Below, piece after piece: positions 42,055 through 48,217 of a DNA stretch of 51,226 nt. A program made the translations under genes and the position numbers. The notes below the pieces were generated by a model. That model ran no database searches. It was not told where the DNA came from and worked only from the letters and a program-made list of their open reading frames with translations. This DNA comes from Microcaldota archaeon. Its GTDB lineage: Archaea; Micrarchaeota; Micrarchaeia; Anstonellales; Bilamarchaeaceae. The stretch spans positions 1 through 51,226 of the forward strand of contig JAKEGJ010000023.1 in NCBI GenBank assembly GCA_022627495.1, read 5' to 3'. The stretch's first letter is position 1, and every line of letters starts with the position of its first letter.

Positions 42055-42071
42055 AGCAAAGCCCCCCAAGA

Positions 42072-42078
42072 TTTAAAA
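42072..42078. promoter_or_regulatory. TATA-like box in the recJ-like/DUF350 divergent region
   Basis: TTTAAAA starts 31 bp before ATG 42103 and is near-palindromic. It sits about 20 bp from GTG 42054 on the other strand. Another TTTAA near 42085-42090 may serve the minus-strand gene. Confidence 0.4.
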
Positions 42079-42102
42079 CCGGTTTCGTTTAATCATGCGA
42101 TA

Positions 42103-42630
42103 ATGGTCCAGGAACTATTTATAGGATTCCTAATAGCTGCGCTAAGGATTGTGGCGGCAATCGGCTTCTCGGCCGGCGCGCTCTATACCGGCATCGGCCT
42201 TTTCGACCGCCTCACGGCGGGAATCGAGGAATGGAAGGAGATTAAGAAAGGCAATGCGGCAATCGGACTGCTTTTCGTCTCGGTGATGGCGGCAATGGCG
42301 CTTTTGATGGAACAGCGCATCCTGGACCTCGTCTATGCAATCCAGCCAGAATCCCCGGCAGCCTCGTGGCAGACAGTTCTGCTCGTGCTCGCATTCACGT
42401 TCCTCAACTACCTCCTCGGACTGCTCGCATCCGTGGTGGTGATATTCCTCACCTTCAACATCGCGGACCGCATCACGCCGGATTTGGACGAATTCGCCGA
42501 ACTGAAGAAGGCCAACATGGCCGTCGCCCTGATACTCGCGGCGGCGCTCATACTGGTCGTGCTGGCGGTCCGGCAGCCTTTCGAATCCGGGTTCGACCTC
42601 CTAATCAGCGTGGAGTCGGCATTCCTCTGA
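42103..42630 (+). CDS. DUF350-family membrane protein (175 aa)
   Basis: Two DUF350 repeats are visible. Each has a membrane helix pair around a conserved polar turn: LFDRLTAGIEEWKEIKKGN-A and later IADRITPDLDEFAELKKAN-A. About five to six membrane helices are predicted, starting right at the N-terminus. DUF350 proteins are small inner-membrane proteins without an established function. ATG 42103 follows a TATA-like box by 31 bp. Confidence 0.85.
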   Translation: MVQELFIGFLIAALRIVAAIGFSAGALYTGIGLFDRLTAGIEEWKEIKKGNAAIGLLFVSVMAAMALLMEQRILDLVYAIQPESPAASWQTVLLVLAFTFLNYLLGLLASVVVIFLTFNIADRITPDLDEFAELKKANMAVALILAAALILVVLAVRQPFESGFDLLISVESAFL

Positions 42631-42677
42631 TTCCGCGCACGCCTGCATCCATCGCATGCCTTGCGCAGCCTGAAGCA

Positions 42678-42687
42678 TTTTATAAAA
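42678..42687 (+). promoter_or_regulatory. TATA box for proS
   Basis: TTTTATAAAA lies 43-52 bp upstream of ATG 42730, which leaves room for a short leader of about 15-25 nt. Confidence 0.5.
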
Positions 42688-42729
42688 GCTATCCGCATAT
42701 AGCTCTCCATCCAAGGTCCAGTGGTTTTT

Positions 42730-44169
42730 ATGAAACTGAACAAGTCCGATTTCTCGGAATGGTACAACACGATTACGAAGGAAGCGCAGCTGTGCGACCT
42801 CCGCTACGGCATAAAGGGCTTCGTCGTCTTCATGCCCTGGGCTGTAATGACCATGAACCGCATGTATGGCATGTACGAGGAAGCGGTCGAGTCCCGCGGC
42901 CACCTGCCCGCGCTTTTCCCCGCGCTGATTCCCGAGAGCTATTTCACGCGCGAGAGCGACCATGTGAAAGGCTTTGTGCCCGAGGTCTTCTGGGTGACGG
43001 AGGCCGGCAACAACAAGCTCGAGGAGCGCTACGCCATGCGCCCGACGAGCGAGACCGCGATGTATACGATGTATTCCCTCTGGATACACGGTACGCGCGA
43101 TTTACCCCTCAAGATGTACCAGCGCTGCCAGGTCTGGAGGCACGAGACGAAAGCGACCAAGCCGTTCATACGCTCGCGCGAATTCCACTGGATTGAGACG
43201 CACGACTGCTTCGCGACACGCGAGGAGGCAATGCTTCAGGTGCGCGAGGACATGGAGATGGCCGAGCTGGTGATACATCATCAGTTCTGCGTGCCGTTCC
43301 TGTTCTTCCAGCGGCCGCAGTGGGACAAGTTCGCAGGCGCCGAGAATACGTTCGCGGCGGACACGCTGATGCCCGACGGCCGCGCGCTGCAGCTGCCTTC
43401 AACGCACATGCTTGGCCAGCATTTTTCGAAGGCCTTCGGGATAAAGTATACTGACGATAAAGGCAAGGACGAATTCGTCTGGCAGACGTGCTACGGCCCG
43501 TGCATATCAAGGATTTACGCCGCGGTGATTGCAACGCATGGGGATGACCGGGGCCTCGTGTTCCCGGTGCGGCTCGCCCCCGTGCAAGTCGTCATCGTGC
43601 CAATCATCAAGGAGGATACGCGCCAGAAAGTTCTGGAGCGCTGCGCGGAAGTGAAGAAGGCCATCGAGTGCTGTTTCGTCGTGAAAATAGACGACTCCGA
43701 CCGCACGCCCGGCTTCAAGTTCAACGAGTGGGAGATGAAGGGCGTGCCGCTGCGCATCGAAATCGGCATGCGGGATGTCGAGGCGGACGTCGTCATCGTA
43801 GTGCGACGCGATACGGGCGAGAAGTTCAAGGTGCCAACGAAAGAGGTCGATGCGAAACTCGATGAGCTCGCGCAGGCGATTGACAAGAACCTCAAAGAGA
43901 AGGCGGACAAGTGGTTCTCGGACAAGGTTTCGAACGCGGATACGATGGACGGGCTTGGCGCGGCGCTTGAGAAAGGCCACGGGTTCGTGCGCGTTCCATT
44001 CTGCACCGATGCGATGGAGGGCGAGCCCTGCGCAGACAAGGTCAAGGAGGCCCACCAGGCGAACGTGCGCGGCTCGCTATTCGGCAACGAGGAGAAGCCG
44101 GAAGGAAAGAAGTGCATATCGTGCGGCAAGGACGCGGCAATCTATCTCTATGCCGCGAGGCAGTACTGA
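42730..44169 (+). CDS. proS: Prolyl-tRNA synthetase, archaeal/eukaryal type (479 aa)
   Basis: This class II synthetase charges tRNA-Pro with proline. Visible are MRPTSETAMYTMYSLWI (class II core), the motif 2 region IRSREFHWIETHD, the WQTCYGPCISR segment with motif 3, an anticodon-binding domain around VVIVPI, and the C-terminal zinc-binding domain typical of the archaeal/eukaryal type (PFC...PC...CISCG) ending in the characteristic final Tyr (AARQY). Length is standard and the bacterial editing insertion is absent. An in-frame GTG at 42721 exists, but ATG 42730 gives the usual N-terminus. The transporter gene begins 1 nt after the stop. Confidence 0.97.
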   Translation: MKLNKSDFSEWYNTITKEAQLCDLRYGIKGFVVFMPWAVMTMNRMYGMYEEAVESRGHLPALFPALIPESYFTRESDHVKGFVPEVFWVTEAGNNKLEERYAMRPTSETAMYTMYSLWIHGTRDLPLKMYQRCQVWRHETKATKPFIRSREFHWIETHDCFATREEAMLQVREDMEMAELVIHHQFCVPFLFFQRPQWDKFAGAENTFAADTLMPDGRALQLPSTHMLGQHFSKAFGIKYTDDKGKDEFVWQTCYGPCISRIYAAVIATHGDDRGLVFPVRLAPVQVVIVPIIKEDTRQKVLERCAEVKKAIECCFVVKIDDSDRTPGFKFNEWEMKGVPLRIEIGMRDVEADVVIVVRRDTGEKFKVPTKEVDAKLDELAQAIDKNLKEKADKWFSDKVSNADTMDGLGAALEKGHGFVRVPFCTDAMEGEPCADKVKEAHQANVRGSLFGNEEKPEGKKCISCGKDAAIYLYAARQY

Positions 44170-44170
44170 G

Positions 44171-45010
44171 ATGTCCGGCATCGAATCGGCGCTCGCCTCC
44201 ACCTTCTGCGGGGGGATAGCCGACACGCTTACAAAGACCACCATATCCCATGGCGGCAGGTACCGCGCCATCGTCTATAATTACCTCGGTGTCATCCTCC
44301 TTCTCGCAGCCGGCGCAATCCTCCTTGGGATACCCATCGCATTCCCGCCCGAGCTTCTGCCCGCATATGCCGTCCAGTCCGTAGTGGGAGCGGCGTCCGT
44401 CGCGGCGTTCTTCAAGGCTTACGAATCCGGCAAGGCAAGCGTCCTCGCGCCGCTTTCGATGCTTTATGTGCTCGTGGTCCTGTTTTTCGGCTACTTCGTG
44501 TTCGGGGAATTGCTCAGCCTTCAGCAGCTCGGCGGCGCATCCCTCGTCCTGCTCTCCGCCTTCGTCCTCGCCTTCGAGGACCTGCGTTCGTTCAGGCTCG
44601 AAAAAGGCGTCCTCTACCTCCTCCTCACCGTCGTAGGATGGGGCTATTATTTCAGCTTCATCAAGCTGTTCATCCCGCTGATGGGCGCTTATATGGCGAC
44701 CCTGGCTCTGGAATCCGGTGTAGCGGCCGTCGTCATCACCTACTATCTCACCAAGAAGAAGGGAATGACACTTCCGAACCGGAAGGAATCCTCAATCATC
44801 GCCGTCCGGAGCATCCTGATTTTCGCCGCGACCCTGCTCTACACGTACGCTGTCGCGGGCATCGGTGTTTCGCTGACATCCGTGATTGTCGCGGGGACGC
44901 CGCTTGTGAGCGTGCCGAGCGCGCACCTGATACTCGGGGAGAGGATGAGCCCGCACAAGTACGCCGCCGTGCTGCTGATTGTTCTCGGGCTGGCGCTGGT
45001 TCTGGTTTGA
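44171..45010 (+). CDS. EamA/DMT-superfamily transporter (279 aa)
   Basis: An integral membrane protein with about nine to ten hydrophobic helices. Its two halves resemble each other in EamA fashion, ending FGELLSLQQLGGASLVLLSA in the first half and LGERMSPHKYAAVLLIVLG in the second. DMT transporters export or import small metabolites; the substrate cannot be told. ATG 44171 is 1 nt after the proS stop, so translation is probably coupled, although a functional link to proline charging is not implied. Confidence 0.85.
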   Translation: MSGIESALASTFCGGIADTLTKTTISHGGRYRAIVYNYLGVILLLAAGAILLGIPIAFPPELLPAYAVQSVVGAASVAAFFKAYESGKASVLAPLSMLYVLVVLFFGYFVFGELLSLQQLGGASLVLLSAFVLAFEDLRSFRLEKGVLYLLLTVVGWGYYFSFIKLFIPLMGAYMATLALESGVAAVVITYYLTKKKGMTLPNRKESSIIAVRSILIFAATLLYTYAVAGIGVSLTSVIVAGTPLVSVPSAHLILGERMSPHKYAAVLLIVLGLALVLV

Positions 45011-45066
45011 GGCGGGGGGCCGAAAACGATTTATTGGTGGCGGCCGCATTGCTTTGCGGGATATCC

Positions 45067-45504
45067 ATGGCTGAAGCGGGAATCGGCGAGCAGATAAATA
45101 AGGGCGCGGATGATCTGGCGGCGAAAGCCCGGGATTTAGTTGCGGAGAAGACCGTGTCGGAGGAAAGCCGGCTCTGGGCCGCGCTTGGTTACCTGATAGT
45201 CATAATCTTCCCGCTCATCGTGCTGCTTACGGACAAGAAGAAGGACGGGTTCCTCGCGTTCCACTCGTACCAGTCGCTGATTCTGTGCGCCGCCGCCATC
45301 GTCCTGAACGTGCTGATTGGCGTCGCGGATTTCATCGTGGGGCTAGTCATGCCGAAAGTCATATCCTGGCTCTTCGCCATGCTGATGATGCTGCTGTGGC
45401 TTTGCGTGCTCGTGCTGTTTCTGGTGATGGCGTACCAGGCGTACAGCCGCAGGCGCTTCATGCTGCCGGTAATCGGCGCGATGGCCGAGAAAGCCTCACG
45501 CTAA
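45067..45504 (+). CDS. DUF4870-like small membrane protein (145 aa)
   Basis: A polar N-terminal ~35 residues is followed by three to four membrane helices. The segment DKKKDGFLAFHSYQSLIL after the first helix matches the FxxFHxxQ(S/A)L signature of DUF4870/Tic20-like proteins. The C-terminus is short and basic (YSRRRFMLP). The function is unknown. ATG 45067 is chosen because the upstream in-frame sequence lies inside the transporter gene. A TTTATT box lies about 38 bp upstream. Confidence 0.75.
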   Translation: MAEAGIGEQINKGADDLAAKARDLVAEKTVSEESRLWAALGYLIVIIFPLIVLLTDKKKDGFLAFHSYQSLILCAAAIVLNVLIGVADFIVGLVMPKVISWLFAMLMMLLWLCVLVLFLVMAYQAYSRRRFMLPVIGAMAEKASR

Positions 45505-45731
45505 GGGAAACCGGTTCATGTTTTCAGTGTCATCCAAAACCCGAGACCGGAAACCACCGCACGATTGGCAGTGATACCTTGGTAAAAAAGGAGAATGGCC
45601 CTTGCGGGAACTGCTGTTCCCGGCGGTCTGGGGTTGCGTTTCCGGTTTCGTGTTCCCAGTTTTGTTCAAAACCCGAAACCCAAAACACCAAACCCGCCAG
45701 GATAGCCTCGATACCATAAGAAAAACAAATA
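45505..45731. other. Non-coding stretch with dispersed short repeats
   Basis: Short open frames on both strands look like chance. The stretch holds partial copies, in both orientations, of a degenerate element around CAAAACCCGAAACC and GGAAACC (45534-45554, 45636-45700) and a 7-bp hairpin (CGGGAAC/GTTCCCG near 45605-45622). I could not assemble a tRNA or other known RNA from it. Confidence 0.45.
45534..45554 (+). repeat. Copy of a degenerate dispersed repeat
   Basis: CCAAAACCCGAGACCGGAAA resembles copies at 45667-45690, at 45757-45778 (reverse strand, inside the T-loop intron of tRNA-Gln) and at 49847-49874 (inside the glycosylase gene). Confidence 0.4.
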
Positions 45732-45756
45732 TAGCCCCGGGCAGATTTCCGTATCC

Positions 45757-45778
45757 GGTTCCGGGTTTTGTGTTCCGG
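45757..45778 (-). repeat. Dispersed repeat copy inside the T-loop intron of tRNA-Gln
   Basis: On the minus strand the core reads CCGGAACACAAAACCCGGAA, closely matching the dispersed element seen in the nearby intergenic DNA and inside the glycosylase gene. Confidence 0.45.
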
Positions 45779-45865
45779 AAATGGCTTCGAACTGCCGTCA
45801 AGGGATTTCTTCGGGCCGATTCCGTCAAAGGCCCGCCAAAGTCCCCTATCCTTGACCGCTATCCC

Positions 45866-45886
45866 GCGCTTTTTAGTAAAAGGCGC
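45866..45886. repeat. Hairpin in the D-loop intron of tRNA-Gln
   Basis: A 21-nt hairpin pairs GCGC plus a T-run with an A-run plus GCGC around a 3-nt loop. It resembles the hairpin in the D-loop intron of the neighbouring tRNA-Val (45994-46014). Confidence 0.55.
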
Positions 45887-45930
45887 ACTAGACGACGGGG
45901 CTAATCTATTGGATGATGAGAAAGCCTCGC

Positions 45931-45944
45931 AATAATATAAAAAT
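45931..45944. promoter_or_regulatory. Shared AT-rich promoter of two divergent tRNA genes
   Basis: AATAATATAAAAAT sits nearly midway between the two tRNA 5' ends: about 39 bp from tRNA-Val on the plus strand and 36 bp from tRNA-Gln on the minus strand. It is the only AT-rich box in the 74-bp gap and probably drives both. Confidence 0.5.
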
Positions 45945-45976
45945 CCTTTCGAACGAGTAAATGTCGGTCATTTGTT

Positions 45977-46156
45977 GGGCCCGTAGTCGAATTCCGCCTT
46001 TTAGGAAAAGGCGGCCCAAAACTTCTTTGTTATGGGATAACGACAATGGTTAAGACGTCCGCCTCACAGAAACTTTTTAGGAAAAAGTTTCACAAAAACT
46101 TCCTGAAAAAGTTTTGAGAGCGCGGGAGATTCGCGGTTCGATCCCGCGCGGGCCCA
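45977..46156 (+). tRNA. tRNA-Val (anticodon CAC) with two introns
   Basis: Joined exons give a 73-nt tRNA: acceptor GGGCCCG/CGGGCCC with A73 and no CCA, D arm GTC...GAC with loop GAATGGTTAA, anticodon stem TCCGC/GCGGG with loop CTCACAC, T stem CGCGG/CCGCG with loop TTCGATC. Intron 1 (45992-46046, 55 nt) lies in the D loop; the repeated AAT at both edges makes the product the same wherever within it the cut falls, and helix GUCG/CGAC is the central BHB helix. Intron 2 (46069-46120, 52 nt) lies between 37 and 38 with a perfect BHB: central helix CUCA/UGAG, bulges CA|G and AG|C, inner helix AAAC/GUUU. Both introns contain internal hairpins. Confidence 0.92.
45994..46014. repeat. Perfect 9-bp hairpin in the D-loop intron of tRNA-Val
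   Basis: CCGCCTTTT pairs with AAAAGGCGG around AGG. The anticodon-loop intron has a similar one (GAAACTTTTT/AAAAAGTTTC around AGG, 46069-46091). Confidence 0.7.
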
Positions 46157-46205
46157 ATTTTCCCTTGGTTCCCAGTTTCCAGTCTTCAGTTTTGCCGGCT
46201 GGAAA

Positions 46206-46251
46206 ATTGGGAGGAAGTGAAATTTCATCAGAAATTTCACGACAGCCCAAT
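46206..46251. repeat. Palindromic unit 1
   Basis: ATTGGG/CCCAAT closes an AGGAA/GACAG internal loop and a perfect 10-bp stem GTGAAATTTC/GAAATTTCAC with loop ATCA. Confidence 0.7.
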
Positions 46252-46299
46252 AATCCATTTGTTCCCAGTTTCCAGTCTCGAGCATCGCCTCATGGATTG

Positions 46300-46391
46300 T
46301 TGGGAAGAAGTGACGGAGCGATGTTCAGAACCAAAGGTTCTGGACAGACGGAAAACGCACTTTTCCGGAAGCGAACGTCACGACAGCCCAA
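46300..46391. repeat. Palindromic unit 2, branched
   Basis: TTGGG/CCCAA, internal loop AAGAA/GACAG and stem GTGACG/CGTCAC enclose two further hairpins, CAGAACC/GGTTCTG and GGAAAA/TTTTCC. The branched shape suggests a folded RNA or a small inserted element. The outer motifs match unit 1. Confidence 0.6.
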
Positions 46392-46442
46392 TTCTTCTTT
46401 TCGGTTTCCAGTTTAGGGTCTCCAATTTTGCCGGCTGGATTT

Positions 46443-46477
46443 TTGGGCGACGTGGCGGAACGCCACGCAGAGCCCAA
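46443..46477. repeat. Palindromic unit 3
   Basis: TTGGGC/GCCCAA closes a short internal loop (GA/CAGA) and a 7-bp stem CGTGGCG/CGCCACG with loop GAA. Confidence 0.65.
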
Positions 46478-46500
46478 TTCTCATCTATCTTGACGTGTTC

Positions 46501-47124
46501 TTATTTCGCCTCGAACTTCAGCATAACCTGCTTGGCGACAACGCCGTCAAAGCTCAGAACATCGCCCTGCGAGCTGTCGATGATGCCGTCTTTTTCCGCG
46601 CCGCTAATCCTTATCGACGCCTTGACTGGGACGCCGTCCGGGGATTCCAGCGTCAGCGCGTTTTCGCCCGGTTTTATCGCCGAATTGATGAGCGACAGCA
46701 CGCCCTGCGCGCCCTCTGGAATTTCATATAGGAATGGCGAGCGCTTCCCGTTGAAAAGCACGCGCAGCCTGCCCCCTTCCGCGCCGTACTGGATGGCGTA
46801 TGCCTTTTTGAAATCTGCATAGCCGGACCTTTCGTTGAAGAAAAACCACGATCCGCCTTTCCTCCGGAATACCATCGTAACGTCCGAGCCGTCATCCAGC
46901 TTCAGGTGCGCGAGGTCGAAATCATCGAAGCTCTCGGCATTTTCAAGCTTCCCCGGCGGAAGCTGCCCGAGCTGCGAAATTATCTGCGGAAGGAGCCGGT
47001 CCATGTTCTCCCCGTAGCCGCATTTTTCCGCCCATTCCTGGTAGACGTTCCTTATGAATGCCGCGTCGCCGGATTTGGCGGCTGAAAAAAACTCCCCCAC
47101 GAATTCCTTGAATGACTTTGCCAT
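46501..47124 (-). CDS. Unknown soluble protein (207 aa)
   Basis: I do not recognise a family. The first ~65 residues are helical (EFVGEFFSAAKSGDAAFIRN, then LLPQIISQLGQLPPGK). The rest is strand-rich and acidic, with DVTMVFRRKGGSWFFF and a jelly-roll-like alternation up to a C-terminal VMLKFEAK. No signal peptide or membrane helix is seen. The N-terminal MAKSFKEFVGEFF is a normal start. A GCAAATATCC box lies about 30 bp upstream. The function is unknown. Confidence 0.75.
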   Translation of the reverse strand: MAKSFKEFVGEFFSAAKSGDAAFIRNVYQEWAEKCGYGENMDRLLPQIISQLGQLPPGKLENAESFDDFDLAHLKLDDGSDVTMVFRRKGGSWFFFNERSGYADFKKAYAIQYGAEGGRLRVLFNGKRSPFLYEIPEGAQGVLSLINSAIKPGENALTLESPDGVPVKASIRISGAEKDGIIDSSQGDVLSFDGVVAKQVMLKFEAK

Positions 47125-47197
47125 GCAGCTTAATCGCGCGGAAAAGGATATTTGCCTTTGCCCGGATGCGCGGAGGGTTCCCCTGGTGCAAAATAAG

Positions 47198-47848
47198 TCA
47201 GGCGAGCATGATGAGCGCGCCTATCAGGACCACGAGGAGCCCCATCGCCCTGTCGAATACGGCCATCGCCTTCCCGTGCTTTTTGATGAATCCCGAAGCC
47301 TGCGAGACGAACGCGCCTGCGATGATAAACGGCAGGCCGAGCCCGCATGCATAAGCGAAGAGCAGGAGAGGCGCTTCGGCCGGAGATGATACTGCAAGCG
47401 CTATCACGAATGCCAGGAACGCGCCCATCACAGGCGTCCATACGACGCCGAAGAGCATGCCGATGAAGAGCGATGCGAAAAGCGACGCCTTCTGCGGCAG
47501 CTGCAGTCCATGCCGGTTGTCAAAGAACCCCACCCTCACGAAGCCGAGGATGTAGAGTCCGAATAGGATAATCGCCGCGCCGCTAATCCTGCTGGCAAGA
47601 AGCAGCATGTCGCCGGTCAGGTACTGGAGCAATGCCCCGAGCGCGAAACCCAGCGCGCTTAGCGCAACGGCCAGCCCGAGGACGAACGCGAGCGTGTTGG
47701 CGAAAATCCGCATCCTGCCGCCGTCGGAACCACCTGCGCTCACCCCGCCGAGATAGGACAGATATGCGGGGATGAGCGGAAGCACGCACGGTGAGGCGAA
47801 GCCTGCAAGCCCGGCAAGGAATGCCGCCGCCAGGGAATACGCTGCCAT
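47198..47848 (-). CDS. CcdA/DsbD-family membrane protein lacking the second cysteine (216 aa)
   Basis: Six membrane helices and the N-terminal signature GFASPCVLPLIPAYLSYLGG identify the CcdA family, which carries reducing power across the membrane through two intramembrane cysteines. The second signature is normally (G)WTPCxGP; here it reads VVWTPVMGAFLA, with Val in place of Cys. Another cysteine sits further on in AYACGLGLPF. The protein may use a different pair, need a partner, or do something else. The residue change is clear in the DNA (codon GTG). There is no thioredoxin-like gene next to it in the window. Confidence 0.88.
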   Translation of the reverse strand: MAAYSLAAAFLAGLAGFASPCVLPLIPAYLSYLGGVSAGGSDGGRMRIFANTLAFVLGLAVALSALGFALGALLQYLTGDMLLLASRISGAAIILFGLYILGFVRVGFFDNRHGLQLPQKASLFASLFIGMLFGVVWTPVMGAFLAFVIALAVSSPAEAPLLLFAYACGLGLPFIIAGAFVSQASGFIKKHGKAMAVFDRAMGLLVVLIGALIMLA

Positions 47849-47880
47849 AATCTTGAATTAGGAGCGCAAGGATTATTGGC

Positions 47881-48003
47881 CTATCGCGATGCCGTCTCCG
47901 TCCTTCTGGGTATAATCTGGCTGGGAGGAACGGGCGGCGCGACAATCCACTCCTGCGTCGCGGGGTCCTGCCTCGCCCCCCCGTTCACCACATGCATGTT
48001 CAT
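47881..48003 (-). CDS. Possible 40-residue protein upstream of the CcdA-family gene
   Basis: The frame starts at ATG 48003, just after an AGAGGT stretch that could bind the ribosome. It encodes a polar peptide with a proline-rich middle (QEWIVAPPVPPSQIIP) and a basic end, with no membrane helix. It ends 32 bp before the CcdA-family start on the same strand. A chance frame is possible, since the reading continues upstream without a clear boundary. Confidence 0.28.
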   Translation of the reverse strand: MNMHVVNGGARQDPATQEWIVAPPVPPSQIIPRRTETASR

Positions 48004-48188
48004 GGACCTCTGCCCTTGCGGCGATGCGAAGGCGCGGCATAAACGGCATGCGTTAGAACCATTAATCTCCGATTTCCATAGTGCGGTTGGATGAGGCCGA
48101 AAAAACCGGGCGCGCAGGTGGGCTGGGCCTTCCGACCGAAGCGCGAGGGACGCCTCTGCGTTCCCCTGCCGCATCTCTTCTCATCAGG

Positions 48189-48195
48189 TTTATAT
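48189..48195 (+). promoter_or_regulatory. TATA box for the gene at 48218
   Basis: TTTATAT starts 29 bp before ATG 48218, fitting a leaderless start. Confidence 0.55.
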
Positions 48196-48217
48196 CCCTT
48201 GACTTTCTTTTCTAATC

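Larger units (their letters stand above)
45732..45902 (-). tRNA. tRNA-Gln (anticodon UUG) with three introns
   Basis: Joined exons give a complete 73-nt tRNA: acceptor AGCCCCG/CGGGGCT with A73 and no CCA, D arm GTCT...GGAT with GG in the loop, anticodon stem GGGGA/TCCCT with loop CTTTGGA, T stem GGCAG/CTGCC with loop TTCGAAT. Intron 1 (45886-45858, 29 nt) is in the D loop, its edge uncertain by about a base, and begins with a hairpin. Intron 2 (45835-45807, 29 nt) lies between 37 and 38 with a full BHB: central helix CUUU/GAAG, 3-nt bulges GG|C and AA|A, inner helix GGGCC/GGCCC. Intron 3 (45785-45746, 40 nt) lies between positions 59 and 60 of the T loop, with central helix UUCG/CGGA and bulges AA|G and AA|U. 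Standard tRNA scanners may miss it because the T loop is interrupted. Confidence 0.87.
46157..46500. other. Repeat-rich non-coding stretch downstream of tRNA-Val
   Basis: No credible protein gene is seen. The stretch is built of three palindromic units, each ending in TTGGG and CCCAA and each preceded by a TTTCCAGT(T/C) block (46171, 46270 and 46405 approximately). An AATTTTGCCGGCTGGA-like sequence lies before the first and third. Confidence 0.55.
47849..48217. other. Intergenic region with a possible small gene
   Basis: This region carries the promoter of the gene at 48218 and, on the minus strand, a possible 40-residue frame listed separately. Otherwise nothing recognisable is seen. Confidence 0.4.

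Noticed and set aside
42055-42069. TTG start at 42069 for the RecJ-like gene
   Set aside because: It sits immediately beside the promoter box; GTG 42054 gives the usual N-terminal length.
45496-45904. Protein-coding frames of about 100 residues on both strands
   Set aside because: They overlap the tRNA-Gln gene and dispersed repeats and show no protein-like pattern.
46206-46391. Kink-turn or box C/D RNA in the palindromic units
   Set aside because: The internal loops are symmetric (5 by 5) and lack the 3-nt bulge with tandem GA pairs; there are no paired C and D boxes.
46206-46477. Three further tRNAs in the TTGGG/CCCAA palindromic units
   Set aside because: No T-loop TTCRA sequence or anticodon arm can be placed, even allowing introns.
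46157-46500. CRISPR array
   Set aside because: Repeats are degenerate, unevenly spaced and few, and no cas genes are present.
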